Shown here one piece after another: positions 15,702-24,445 of a stretch of DNA of 64,000 bases. The DNA comes from Streptomyces lydicus (GTDB taxonomy: Bacteria; Actinomycetota; Actinomycetes; Streptomycetales; Streptomycetaceae). The stretch spans positions 7,006,001-7,070,000 of the forward strand of contig NZ_CP017157.1 of the NCBI RefSeq assembly GCF_001729485.1, given 5' to 3'. Each line of letters opens with the position of its first letter. The first letter of the stretch is position 1. Position numbers and translations under genes: made by a program. Under the pieces are notes generated by a model that did not search any database, had not been told where the DNA came from, and was given only the letters and a program-made list of their open reading frames with translations.

Positions 15702-15740
15702 CGGGGCCTCCCCATTCCCCACTGACCGAAAGGAGGTCAC

Positions 15741-15890
15741 ATGATCCCGTCGCTCGGCGGGAGGACGTCGGCGCACCTGCTCGCCGTACAAGGAAGGACG
15801 GCCACCCATCATGGGAGTCATCAAGGACAAGGGACTCCAGCTCCACCAGATCGAGCGCGTCCCGTACGAGGAAGCGTTCCTCATCGGTGA
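15741..15890 (+). CDS. possible 49-residue leader ORF overlapping the ATPase gene
   Basis: An ATG at 15741 has a near-perfect ribosome-binding site (AAAGGAGGT, 15729-15737, 3 nt spacing). It opens a frame (MIPSLGGRTSAHLLAVQGR, then TATHHGSH) that ends at 15890, 80 bp inside the ATPase gene in another frame. The peptide is low complexity and matches nothing I know. Either it is a leader peptide that couples translation to the ATPase, or the sequence is a relic of an older start. Confidence 0.3.
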   Translation: MIPSLGGRTSAHLLAVQGRTATHHGSHQGQGTPAPPDRARPVRGSVPHR

Positions 15891-16770
15891 TCTCCTCACC
15901 ACCCGGATCACCATCCTGTCCGGAGAACCCAAAGCCGGTAAAACCCTGCTCGCTGTAGGCATGAGCACCGCCCTACTCAACGGCGATCCGACGTTCCTCG
16001 GGCTCCCCGTACACAAGAAGCTCGACCACATCGTCTTCGGCATCACCGACGACGGTGCGCCGGCCGAACTGAAGGAGCGCATGGACGGCGCCGTTCCCTA
16101 CGACTCCGTGACTGTCTTCCCTTTCTCCGACACCGGAGACCCGTGGTATTGGGCAGGCATCTACGAGGACCTCGCCCGCATCAAACCCGGACTTTTCGTC
16201 CTGGACAGCGTCATCGGAGCACTCGCCCCCGGCGAGGACATCGCGTCATCCGTAACCGCTCAGCGCCTCGTCAACAGTCTTCGACCGATCAGTGACCTCG
16301 GCATCCCGACGCTCCTCGTCACCCACACCCCCAAGGGGACTGGAGAGGGGATGAGCGTCGCATCCTCCCCGATCGGGGGGCGCGCCATGGGAGCTGCCGC
16401 CCGTGGCCTCATCGCCCTGCGCAACTCCGGCAAGCATGGGCGGCGGCTCCAGACCGCCAGCAACCGAGCCACCGAAGAACTCGACATCCCCGTCACCGTG
16501 CGCCGCGCCTCGGCAGAGAAAGAGATCCCCATCTGGGAGCGGATCGAGCCCGGCCTGAAGGCCGTCAGCCAGCCCAAGGCGGACCCGTGGGACGAAGTCC
16601 TCATCGCACGCCTCCTCGAAGAACAGCCGCAAGAGACAACCATCAAGGCCCTTGCGAACAAGTACGCGCAGGATGCAGGCAGGAAGCCGGAGACCCTTCG
16701 CCCGAAGCTCAGCGCCGCCCTCGCTCACGTTGGCGGCAGGTGGGTCCGCCGGACTGCCGAAGCGGCGTAA
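15811..16770 (+). CDS. RepA-like RecA-fold AAA ATPase (AAA_25)
   Basis: 319 residues. The Walker A is GEPKAGKT at 38-45 and the Walker B LFVLDS at 128-133. SLRPISDLGIPTLLVTHTPK (~155-174) is the following strand. This is the hexameric-helicase-like RepA fold of plasmids and integrated elements. The C-terminal ~70 residues (LIARLLEEQPQETTIKALAN, then KPETLRPKLSAAL) look like a winged helix. The ATG is preceded by GGAAGG at a rather long distance. It probably loads or unwinds DNA for replication or maintenance of the element. It is followed by structured non-coding DNA. Confidence 0.85.
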   Translation: MGVIKDKGLQLHQIERVPYEEAFLIGDLLTTRITILSGEPKAGKTLLAVGMSTALLNGDPTFLGLPVHKKLDHIVFGITDDGAPAELKERMDGAVPYDSVTVFPFSDTGDPWYWAGIYEDLARIKPGLFVLDSVIGALAPGEDIASSVTAQRLVNSLRPISDLGIPTLLVTHTPKGTGEGMSVASSPIGGRAMGAAARGLIALRNSGKHGRRLQTASNRATEELDIPVTVRRASAEKEIPIWERIEPGLKAVSQPKADPWDEVLIARLLEEQPQETTIKALANKYAQDAGRKPETLRPKLSAALAHVGGRWVRRTAEAA

Positions 16771-16775
16771 GCCGT

Positions 16776-16819
16776 GGTGGTGGTGACGCTGCTCCCTTAT
16801 GGAAATGCTCACCACCACC
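16776..16819 (+). terminator. inverted repeat right after the RepA-like gene
   Basis: GGTGGTGGTGA (16776-16786) and TCACCACCACC (16809-16819) pair perfectly over a 22-nt loop, starting 6 bp after the ATPase stop codon. Likely transcription terminator, or the first of several structures in this region. Confidence 0.5.
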
Positions 16820-16858
16820 AGCTACCTCGCTCCGCTCGGCAAGCCTCGCTCCTCCCCC

Positions 16859-17139
16859 TACTTACGTAAGTACGCCAGCTCTCTGGACGCTGGCGGCCTG
16901 CGGCCGACCAGAACACGGTCCACTGGAGAACTGGAAAGACGGGATCCTGAAAGTGATGGCCCCCCTCAAAAGGGGGCCATCTACAGGGGCAAGACGGCTT
17001 ACGCGCTGACGAACAGCGGCGAAGCCGGAAGCCTGTGCAGCGGCGAAGAAGGTCAGCCAGGATGCGGCCAAGGCCGCTCTTCAGGAAGACGGCTTGCCCG
17101 GCCTGACTTCCCCTTACGTACCAACCTCTTCGCCGCTGC
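16859..17139. other. structured, repeat-bearing non-coding region (possible element origin)
   Basis: The gene-free stretch 16771-17255 holds a 14-bp perfect palindrome (TACTTACGTAAGTA, 16859-16872) and a 9-bp hairpin (16956-16980). CAGCGGCGAAG occurs at 17014-17024 and 17038-17048, with an inverted copy at 17128-17138. AAGACGGCTT occurs at 16991-17000 and 17086-17095. Palindromes plus short iterated sites beside a RepA-like ATPase suggest a replication or maintenance origin, but no DnaA boxes or AT-rich unwinding zone are obvious. Confidence 0.4.
16956..16980. terminator. hairpin ATGGCCCCC / GGGGGCCAT
   Basis: Perfect 9-bp stem (16956-16964 with 16972-16980) and a 7-nt loop containing AAAA. 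No T-run follows. It may be a terminator or part of the structured region around it. Confidence 0.4.
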
Positions 17140-17255
17140 CTTCCTCGGGGCCGCGGGGCCCCCTCTCGTCAGGAGCTGTCCAGGCTCACATCCTGCCCTG
17201 ACGCCGTTGACCTTCCCCGTCGCCGCCGCATACGACCGTCGGCCCAGTCCGGGCC

Positions 17256-19268
17256 TCACGGGGTGATGGCAGCTCCAATCGATCCGCTGTCCCCAGTCCT
17301 CGCCACCGGCACCGTACCGTCACTGACCAGGTCCACGACCGCATCGGCGTGTTCCCTGATCAGATAGTCCATGGCGTGCTCAGTCGACGACTGGTACTCA
17401 AGCTGCTCGCTGTAGAAGCGAAGTCGCTCCTGAGCATCCTCGATGATCTCGCCCCAGGTGCGCACCCAGATTCGGTACGTGGGCTGCGTGACGGCGCATC
17501 CGGGCATCCGGTCCGGCTGGTGGGCGAGCTGGCGTAGGCCGTCTTCCATGGCATTGCCGACGAGCCAGAAGTCCCAGGTCACCGTGGGGTCCCGGAACCT
17601 GTCGTCGTTCATGACCGCCTGCGCGTAGCTGTTGATCTGTGAGAACTCGGTCATACCCAAGATGACACTCGACCTCTTGAGCTCCACCACGAGATGGTGA
17701 CGTTCCCCCTTCCGCTGCCGGGCAGCACGGGACAGCATCAGATCGACGATCCCCCGGCTCCCGTCCTCCCTCAGGACAGGGGCGGGTGCCGGCGCGTCCC
17801 GGCCGAGAAGCCGACCGTGCTGTCTCAGCACCTCGTTCAGACTGCGGTCGCTGACGTGCAGTCCGTACTCCTCGCCGAAGATCCAGCACTCGTTCTCCAG
17901 AATCCGGTGCAGCTCGGTGCGCTCCTTGACCCGCCCTTTGGCCACGGGCTCGAAGACGAGGTGCTCCAGAGCTGACAGGAAGTCGAGACGTCCGGTCGTC
18001 GCTGTCGATGCCTTGATCAGGGCAGACAGCGGCGTACGGTCAAGGAGACGGCTGAGTTCCGTCTGCTCCTGCTTGGAGAGCGCGAAGAGTTCCTCGGCGA
18101 TGCGCAGCACTTCACCCGGCTCGTGAGTCAGGACAGAGCGCAGAAGCGCGAAGGACACCTTCTGGGCTCTCTTGCTCGCCGGCAGGTGCCGGACGACCGC
18201 GGTCGCCACGGCGTCGAAGGTCTCGCGCTCCGCACGCTCCTGGTCGTTGGCGGGCTCGCCCGTGTACGGGTAGAAACCTTCCGCACGCCACTGGTCGACA
18301 AGCTCACGACGACGTTCGTCGGCGCGGGAACGGAAGTGCTCACGCATACGCTCCCGGGCTTCGGCCAACACCTCGGCAGCGGGCCCCTCCGGTGCCCAGT
18401 CGGCGAAGGCGAGGTCGCCGACCGAATCGTCCTCGAACCCCGACCAGGACAGGTACGCGGTGAAGTGGAAGCCGGGAGCCTGGATCTCCGGCTTCAGCTG
18501 CGCCAAGGACATACCTCGGCCGTCACACAGAATCAGAGCCCGGGAATACGGACGCGACCATTCGATGATCTTCAGCTGGGCCGACGGGTGAGAGCTGCCC
18601 GGCGGGGCCGCCACCTCGTACGTATCGACGTGCACCTGCTCCGACGCCGGGTCAAGGCGTGTCCCGTCGTAGGTGATGCAGATGTCCGGGTAGGCCTCCA
18701 GATGGAGCGCGAAGGCGGCGGTGAGCGCGGTACGGGCGGCGTCCTCGGTCAGCTTCTGGAGGTCCTCCCCGCCGAACGCCTCGAAGACCGTCCCCGTCGC
18801 GTCGGTCGTCGGCTCGGGATCGCTGACGTCAAACTCGTCCATGGAGCCGCGGTCGGACTCGATGACCACACGCCGGCAGATCCCCTGCATCCTGCTCACG
18901 CTGGTCCAGCGCACCTCGCTGCCGAGCGCGAAGGCCCAGACTCGGCCCCGCCCGTTCTTCCCGTGTAGCACGCGCTTTTTAACCTCGCTGACCTGCGTGC
19001 GCTTCTTCCAGGACGTACCGATCTGCTCGAAATAGTCGCTGCACTTCTCCGCCGCAATACCAGTGCCGTCGTCGATCACGGCTACTCGATCGACTCCGTC
19101 GAAGTCGTTCCGCTCAAGCACGACGGTGACGTTTTCGGCGTCCGCGTCGAGTGAGTTCCAGATCAGCTCCTCGATGGCTCCGACAGGATGGCGCAGGCGG
19201 GCCAGTTCCTCGACGTGCCCCCGCCCTACGGTCAACCGAAGCTTCGCCACGAGGTCCGTACCTTTCAC
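17256..19268 (-). CDS. GHKL ATPase fused to DUF4263 (Shedu-like) nuclease
   Basis: 670 residues. The N-terminal Hsp90/histidine-kinase-type ATPase shows the N box (EELIWNSLDADA, 33-44), G1 (IDDGTGI, 65-71) and G2 (HGKNGRGR, 102-109). A helical middle links it to a C-terminal PD-(D/E)XK domain like DUF4263/SduA: LENECWIFGEEYG (457-469), Asp509 (IVDLML), Glu529-Leu-Lys531 (VVELKRSS), then QINSYAQAV (544-552). Shedu nucleases are antiphage proteins; GHKL modules open and close with ATP. I infer ATP-gated DNA cleavage in defence. The start is a GTG at 19268 without a clear ribosome-binding site; a GTG at 19250 has AAAGG about 10 nt upstream and may be correct. It follows the hsd operon on the same strand after 152 bp. 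Confidence 0.8.
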   Translation of the reverse strand: MKGTDLVAKLRLTVGRGHVEELARLRHPVGAIEELIWNSLDADAENVTVVLERNDFDGVDRVAVIDDGTGIAAEKCSDYFEQIGTSWKKRTQVSEVKKRVLHGKNGRGRVWAFALGSEVRWTSVSRMQGICRRVVIESDRGSMDEFDVSDPEPTTDATGTVFEAFGGEDLQKLTEDAARTALTAAFALHLEAYPDICITYDGTRLDPASEQVHVDTYEVAAPPGSSHPSAQLKIIEWSRPYSRALILCDGRGMSLAQLKPEIQAPGFHFTAYLSWSGFEDDSVGDLAFADWAPEGPAAEVLAEARERMREHFRSRADERRRELVDQWRAEGFYPYTGEPANDQERAERETFDAVATAVVRHLPASKRAQKVSFALLRSVLTHEPGEVLRIAEELFALSKQEQTELSRLLDRTPLSALIKASTATTGRLDFLSALEHLVFEPVAKGRVKERTELHRILENECWIFGEEYGLHVSDRSLNEVLRQHGRLLGRDAPAPAPVLREDGSRGIVDLMLSRAARQRKGERHHLVVELKRSSVILGMTEFSQINSYAQAVMNDDRFRDPTVTWDFWLVGNAMEDGLRQLAHQPDRMPGCAVTQPTYRIWVRTWGEIIEDAQERLRFYSEQLEYQSSTEHAMDYLIREHADAVVDLVSDGTVPVARTGDSGSIGAAITP

Positions 19269-19420
19269 GTCAGCGTCATCTCTTAGGGCCTACGGCGAGG
19301 GAGGCGGAATGCTTCCCACGTCACTGTCATTAACTCGGATACCTGATGAACGTCACTCGCTGTTCTCGGGCGCCGGACGTGCGTCCACGATCGGCTCGGC
19401 CGCCAGCGCGGCACGTCACG

Positions 19421-20143
19421 TCACGTCCATAGCTCGTCAGCGAGCGGTGCCGCGTCCAAATCGTTGCGACGACTGCGCCAGTCCGGCAGGAAGCTGTCCA
19501 TCAGCCGGGCAAAGCGCGGGCCGTGCCCGCGTTCGAGGAAGTGGGTCATCTCGTGGACGATGACGTACTCAAGGGAGTTCGGGTGTTTCTTGGCCAGCTC
19601 AGAGTTGAACCACAGGCGGCCGGTCTCCTGGTTGCACGAGCCCCATTTGGTCTTCATCCGGCGGATGCCCCACCAGGGCACTGAGACGCCCAGCTTCGCC
19701 TCCCACTGCTCGATGAGCGGGGGGATGGCGCGTCGGAGCTGCTCTCGGCACCACTGGTCGAGCAGGTCTCGGCGGCGCTGCTCGTCGGTGTCAGGAAGCG
19801 CGTACAGGACGAGTCGGTCTCCGTCGATCTCCACATGCGGGCGTCCGGGGCGTTCGACGACCTTCAGGCGTCGCCTCACGCCCCAGATGTAGTGGGACTC
19901 TCCGCCGACCATCTCCCGTACGGACTGCCGTCGAGCCGATCTCAGCTCGTCCTGTTGCCTCCTGATCCATGGCAGCCGCTGGATGACGGCCAGCCTGACC
20001 TGGTCGTCATCCATCCGCTGGGGTGCCGCCACCCGGACACGTCCCCCCGGCGGATAGACACCGATGTGCAGGTTCTTGATGTCCTTGAAGTCCACCTGGA
20101 CATCGATGCCGAGGACGGTAATCCGGGTGCTAGTGGTACTCAT
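19421..20143 (-). CDS. YgjP/SprT-like zinc metalloprotease of the hsd operon
   Basis: 240 residues with HEMTH (197-201) and a third His (RGHGPRF, 207), the HExxH-x5-H pattern of the YgjP/WLM (DUF45) metallohydrolases. TKWGSCN (165-171) is the conserved strand before it. The ATG (20141-20143) overlaps the hsdR stop by 14 bp, so it is translated with HsdR. The coupling implies a shared function, for example proteolytic control of HsdR or processing of a target, but its substrate is unknown. Confidence 0.85.
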   Translation of the reverse strand: MSTTSTRITVLGIDVQVDFKDIKNLHIGVYPPGGRVRVAAPQRMDDDQVRLAVIQRLPWIRRQQDELRSARRQSVREMVGGESHYIWGVRRRLKVVERPGRPHVEIDGDRLVLYALPDTDEQRRRDLLDQWCREQLRRAIPPLIEQWEAKLGVSVPWWGIRRMKTKWGSCNQETGRLWFNSELAKKHPNSLEYVIVHEMTHFLERGHGPRFARLMDSFLPDWRSRRNDLDAAPLADELWT

Positions 20144-23100
20144 GCCTTGCTTTCACCAATTCGAAGAGCTCGTCGAGCCGGTCGAAGCCGTCGGGCAGCG
20201 CACGCTTGACCGCGATGCGCAGCTTTCGTTCCTTGAGCGGGCTCCCTGCCCAGTCGTGGGGCTTGTTGTGCAGCACGGCGAGGTCGACCTGAACAGCAAG
20301 CTGCTCATCGTCGGGGAAGAAGTCACATAGCGCTCTGCGTGCACCGTTGTCCGCCCACTTCGGGTACCGTGCGGCATCGCCCGCGTTCTTCCCGCCGAGT
20401 TCCGCCGCCGCCTCCAATAGCTTGGCGAGGTACTCCTCGTACTCGATGGCTCCGTTGCGGCGCTCCTCGATTATGGCGTCGAGCAGCTGAGACATCTCGT
20501 CGAAGTACTTCGGGTTTGTCGCATGCTCCTCGACGATCACCTTGCGCATGTTGTTGGTGATGGTCGCGGCAACGGCATCGGGGTTGCTCTTGATGCCGGT
20601 CGGTAGTTTGTCGACGGCTCCGGCGCCCAGCTCAACGATGAGCTGGATGAGTCCGGTGTCCTCGAAGTCGGACACGGTCCTGGACGCGTCTGCCTGGATG
20701 TAGGTGTCCAGGAGAAAGCGCATGCCTGCCTCGTACTGCTTGAAGTCGACTTCCTCGCCTGCGCCGAGCTTCACTTCGGCCCGGGCGTCGACGTAGTGGC
20801 GGACCTCCTTGCGGATGTCCTCGATCTCCTCCGCCGAGTACTTGGCGTCCTCCATGTCGTTCGCCAGGTTGGCGAAGGCTCGCGTCACCGCTGCGACGGC
20901 CTTGTACAGCTTGACGCGCTTGGGTTCATTGGCCTTGAGCTGTGCGGCGTTGCCCTGCTCAGCGGCGCAGAAGTACTGCTGGTACTGGAGCGTGTTCCGG
21001 GGTGGCGCGACCGGCTCGCACAGCGCGCGGATTTGTTCCAGGGCCTCGTCGAGGTCCTTTCGCCCCTTGTCGATACGGTTGCTCAGCAGGCCCTCGACGT
21101 CCTGCCGCTCGTAACCGTCGAACATCCCGGACGTGTAGTCGGTGATGGCACCTTGGAGGGAGTTGAACAGGTCTCGGTAGTCGACGATGTAGCCGTACTG
21201 CTTGTCGTCACCGTCGAGTCGGTTGACGCGGCAGATGGCCTGGAACAACCCGTGGTCCCGCATCTTCTTGTCGATGTAGAGGTACGTGGCGCTCGGCGCG
21301 TCGAAGCCGGTCAGAAGTTTATCGACGACGATGAGGAGGCGCATGCGGCCGGGCTCCTCTACGAACTGCCGCTTGACCTCCTTCTCGAACTCCTTGACCT
21401 TCGTCATCGCCACGTCTTCAGGTTCGTTGAAGTGGGCAGCCAACATCTTCCGGTAGATCTCGTACTTCCGGAGGTTTTCCGTGTGGCCGGCACCGGAGTC
21501 CTCCTTGGAGATGTCTCCAGGACTCGGCTTATAGCTGGTGACAATGGCGCACTTGCCGTCGAATCCCGCCTTGGAGAACAGCTCGTAGAACTTGCATGCC
21601 TGGTAGACGCTGTCACCGACCAGCATGGCGTTTCCACGGCCGTCTTTCAGACGGTCCTTGGTCTCCATGTCCATCAGGATGTCCTGGACGATCTGCATTG
21701 CCCGGGGCTCAGAGGAGACGACCTTCTGCATCGTCCCCCAGCGCTTCTTCAGCTCCGCCTTGGACAGGTCTGTCATGCCCTTGGTCTTGGCCGCGAACCA
21801 CTTGTCGACGTGCGCGGCAGAGGTGAGCCGCTGGTCGATCGCGCGTGCCTCATAGCTGAGATCAAGTACGACGCCGTCCTTGATGGCCTCGTCGAACCTG
21901 TACTCGTGGATGAAAGTACCAAAGGTCTCCATGCTCGTGGCCTTGTCCACCTTGAGCAGGGGCGTTCCCGTGAAGCCAATGAACATCGCACCGGGCAGCA
22001 GGCTCTTCATTGCGGCATGCATCTTGCCAGACTGGGTGCGGTGGGCCTCGTCGATGAAGACGAACAAGTTGCCCTTGGCCTTGAAGTCCTTCGGGACGTT
22101 AGCCTTGAGCTCCTCGATGAACTCGTCCTGCGCCTTCTCGTCGTCCCCCTTGCCCGCAGAGCTGCGGAACTTGTGCACGAGGGAGCAGATAAGCCACTCG
22201 GTGGACTTGTTCAGGGTGTCTAGGAGATCCGCGCCAGTCTTGGTGCGGTAGATCTTCTCGTTGACGCCGTTGAAGACCTTCTCGATCTGCTCATCCAACT
22301 CTTCGCGGTCGGTGATGAGGAGGACGCGTGGGTCTTTCTGGTTCTCACGGATCCACTTCGCCAGCCACACCATCGTGAGCGACTTGCCCGACCCCTGGGT
22401 GTGCCAGATGATGCCGCCCTCGCGACGGCTGATGCGTTCCTGCGCCTTCTTCACACCAAAGTACTGGTTGTGACGGCACGCCTTGCGGACGCCGGAGTCG
22501 AATACGGTGAAGTCGTGGATCAACTCCAAGAGCCGCCCCTTGCCGCAGAGTTGGAGCAGGGAGCGGTCCAGCGGACCCTCGGCAGCAGACCTCTCCTCCT
22601 CTTCCTCCTCCCTCCACTCCAGCCAGTACTTCTCAGGGGTGTCGATGACTCCGTAGCGCAGCCCTTCGACGTCATTTCCGGCGAGCACGAGTTGAACCGT
22701 GGAGAAGAACGGCCGGATGAAATCGGGCCGCTGATTTCCGATGGTCTGCCGAATGCCCTCGCTCACAGCCACCCGCGAGCGTTTGAGTTCCAAAGTCACC
22801 AGGGCGAGGCCGTTGACGTAGAGCACGATGTCTGGCCGCTTTGTTTGCCGCCCGACGATCGTCACCTCCTCGACGACGACGAAGTCGTTGGCCTGCGGGT
22901 CGCTCCAGTCGATGAGCCAGACGGTCTCGTACCGCTCGCCGGCTCCCGACTTGACCTTGACCCCGTAGCGCAGCAACTCATAGACGGCGCGGTTCGCCTC
23001 GTACAGGTCACGACCGCCGCCGAGCGCGGCAGCCTTCGCCAGCTGGTCGATCGCCTTACTGACGAGAGTGTCGTCATAGCCACGGCCGCGCAGGTTTAAT

Positions 23101-23237
23101 TCCAGCAGCTCGACCTCGATGTTCGAGTTACCCGTGCGGTATTCCCAGCTGCCGGGGTAGCGGTACCCCAATTGCTCCTTAAAAAGCTGGACAACGCGCT
23201 TCTGCGCCTCGCGCTCCACTTGCCCGACATCGCTCAT
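20130..23237 (-). CDS. hsdR: type I restriction enzyme R subunit
   Basis: 1035 residues. The endonuclease site is RPDIVLYVNGLALVTLELKR (134-153; Asp136, Glu150, Lys152). The translocase has Walker A HTQGSGKSLTM (279-289) and the DEAH box (IDEAHRTQSGK, 395-405), and later helicase motifs such as GFTGTPL and LLIVVDKLLTGFD. HsdR joins M2S, travels along unmodified DNA and cuts at a distance. The start ATG overlaps the hsdS stop by 4 bp, and the stop overlaps the metalloprotease start. Length is normal for the family, with no sign of damage. Confidence 0.97.
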   Translation of the reverse strand: MSDVGQVEREAQKRVVQLFKEQLGYRYPGSWEYRTGNSNIEVELLELNLRGRGYDDTLVSKAIDQLAKAAALGGGRDLYEANRAVYELLRYGVKVKSGAGERYETVWLIDWSDPQANDFVVVEEVTIVGRQTKRPDIVLYVNGLALVTLELKRSRVAVSEGIRQTIGNQRPDFIRPFFSTVQLVLAGNDVEGLRYGVIDTPEKYWLEWREEEEEERSAAEGPLDRSLLQLCGKGRLLELIHDFTVFDSGVRKACRHNQYFGVKKAQERISRREGGIIWHTQGSGKSLTMVWLAKWIRENQKDPRVLLITDREELDEQIEKVFNGVNEKIYRTKTGADLLDTLNKSTEWLICSLVHKFRSSAGKGDDEKAQDEFIEELKANVPKDFKAKGNLFVFIDEAHRTQSGKMHAAMKSLLPGAMFIGFTGTPLLKVDKATSMETFGTFIHEYRFDEAIKDGVVLDLSYEARAIDQRLTSAAHVDKWFAAKTKGMTDLSKAELKKRWGTMQKVVSSEPRAMQIVQDILMDMETKDRLKDGRGNAMLVGDSVYQACKFYELFSKAGFDGKCAIVTSYKPSPGDISKEDSGAGHTENLRKYEIYRKMLAAHFNEPEDVAMTKVKEFEKEVKRQFVEEPGRMRLLIVVDKLLTGFDAPSATYLYIDKKMRDHGLFQAICRVNRLDGDDKQYGYIVDYRDLFNSLQGAITDYTSGMFDGYERQDVEGLLSNRIDKGRKDLDEALEQIRALCEPVAPPRNTLQYQQYFCAAEQGNAAQLKANEPKRVKLYKAVAAVTRAFANLANDMEDAKYSAEEIEDIRKEVRHYVDARAEVKLGAGEEVDFKQYEAGMRFLLDTYIQADASRTVSDFEDTGLIQLIVELGAGAVDKLPTGIKSNPDAVAATITNNMRKVIVEEHATNPKYFDEMSQLLDAIIEERRNGAIEYEEYLAKLLEAAAELGGKNAGDAARYPKWADNGARRALCDFFPDDEQLAVQVDLAVLHNKPHDWAGSPLKERKLRIAVKRALPDGFDRLDELFELVKARHEYH

Positions 23238-24445
23238 GTTTCGATTCCCTTAGCAAGAAGGCGGACACGGCCAGTCAAGAGCTGCTGCAGCATGCCCTGT
23301 TTGACGTCTCGCGCCTTGACTAGACGGTCACGAAGAAGGTCAATCGCGCAATCTACAGCGCGCACTGTATCGGCAATTTTGTCTTGCTCATGAGGCGGTG
23401 GCGTGGGCACTTCGAGGGCCAAGAGTTTATCTTTGGGAATATTCTTCATGCTACCGCTGGTTCCTGTAGCAAGCCCACGCACCGCGGATGACCCAAATTC
23501 CGAGCTCAGATAGTAGCCAAGCCAGCGCATATTTACTTGCTGACCCTTGCCTCGTTTGGGACGGGCCAGCCAAAGCCGATCAGGGAGGTACAAGTTGGCG
23601 CAGTCGCGCTCAACATACCCAACTTCGCCAACCAGATTCGGCGTGTTCATTCGACTGATAATCAGGCTTCCCGCTACAGGGTTACAACGCACCCGATCGA
23701 CGTCCTGGGAAATTACCGGCTTGGCTTCGGTTGGATCGAACCGCCCACCGTTAACAGCCGATGTCTTCAGCACAGCAATTCCATGAGCAGCCTGTTCAGA
23801 CGATCGAACGCTGATCCCTGCTTCCAGTCCATCAATAAGGCCAGACAGGCGGGAACGAGGCCAGACGGAGAGGCTAGCCTCGTCAGCCAAAAGCTTCTGC
23901 AGCAAGCCTTGCTTAATCGCCAACTTTTTGGCGATCATCCGCTCCAATGCAGCGATCAGATCGTCTACGTCTCTAAGTGCCGCAGAAATCCGATGCTGCT
24001 CCGATACGGGTGGCAGCGGTAGCTCAATGCTCCGAACAATCGCTCCGCTGAGGTTAGGTTGGCCGCCCTGAGTGTATCGATCAATGATCTGATCACGGTT
24101 CGCCCTGAGCCACTGGTACAGAAACTCAGCGGCGATGCGTCGTGGGACCATGGCAAGCACTGCCTGGTTGATAGCGCCGCCAACATAGGTCAGTGCAGGA
24201 ACCCCAGCAGTCGCTCCGTAAAGTGCAATCAATGGAGTTCCCGGATCGACAAGCTTTGCCGAAGACCTCTCCAGCCCGAGGCGGGTGATGCGACCCTTGA
24301 CAGACAAGATGCGACCTTTATTCAAGTCCGCCGACACAATCCATGGGATATCACCGCCGTAGTAATCCAGACGCGCAGTTGACGGCGTGCCACCACTGTA
24401 AGTAAGACAGACCGATCCGATCGTCGCCGTACCCCATGAATTCAC
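23234..24445 (-). CDS. hsdS: type I restriction-modification specificity subunit
   Basis: 403 residues with the two-domain layout of HsdS. The first target-recognition domain (~1-150) starts IGSVCLTYSGGTPST and ends LPLPPVSEQHRISAALRDVD. A coiled-coil spacer follows (LIAALERMIAKKLAIKQGLL). The second recognition domain (~200-360) ends PPPHEQDKIADTVRAVDCAI, with a second spacer helix. Each half reads one part of a bipartite target. The GTG start overlaps the hsdM stop (GTGA). Base composition looks less GC-rich than the neighbours, as usual for recently exchanged hsdS genes. The target sequence cannot be predicted. Confidence 0.95.
   Translation of the reverse strand: MNSWGTATIGSVCLTYSGGTPSTARLDYYGGDIPWIVSADLNKGRILSVKGRITRLGLERSSAKLVDPGTPLIALYGATAGVPALTYVGGAINQAVLAMVPRRIAAEFLYQWLRANRDQIIDRYTQGGQPNLSGAIVRSIELPLPPVSEQHRISAALRDVDDLIAALERMIAKKLAIKQGLLQKLLADEASLSVWPRSRLSGLIDGLEAGISVRSSEQAAHGIAVLKTSAVNGGRFDPTEAKPVISQDVDRVRCNPVAGSLIISRMNTPNLVGEVGYVERDCANLYLPDRLWLARPKRGKGQQVNMRWLGYYLSSEFGSSAVRGLATGTSGSMKNIPKDKLLALEVPTPPPHEQDKIADTVRAVDCAIDLLRDRLVKARDVKQGMLQQLLTGRVRLLAKGIET

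Noticed and set aside
20796..22223. Long rightward open frame opposite hsdR
   Set aside because: Antisense shadow of an intact HsdR with all motifs; no ribosome-binding site and no family-like sequence.
23234..24445. Phase-variable hsdS shufflon
   Set aside because: Only one hsdS copy and no inverted partial copies or adjacent invertase; the nearby integrase is an element integrase 8.4 kb away.
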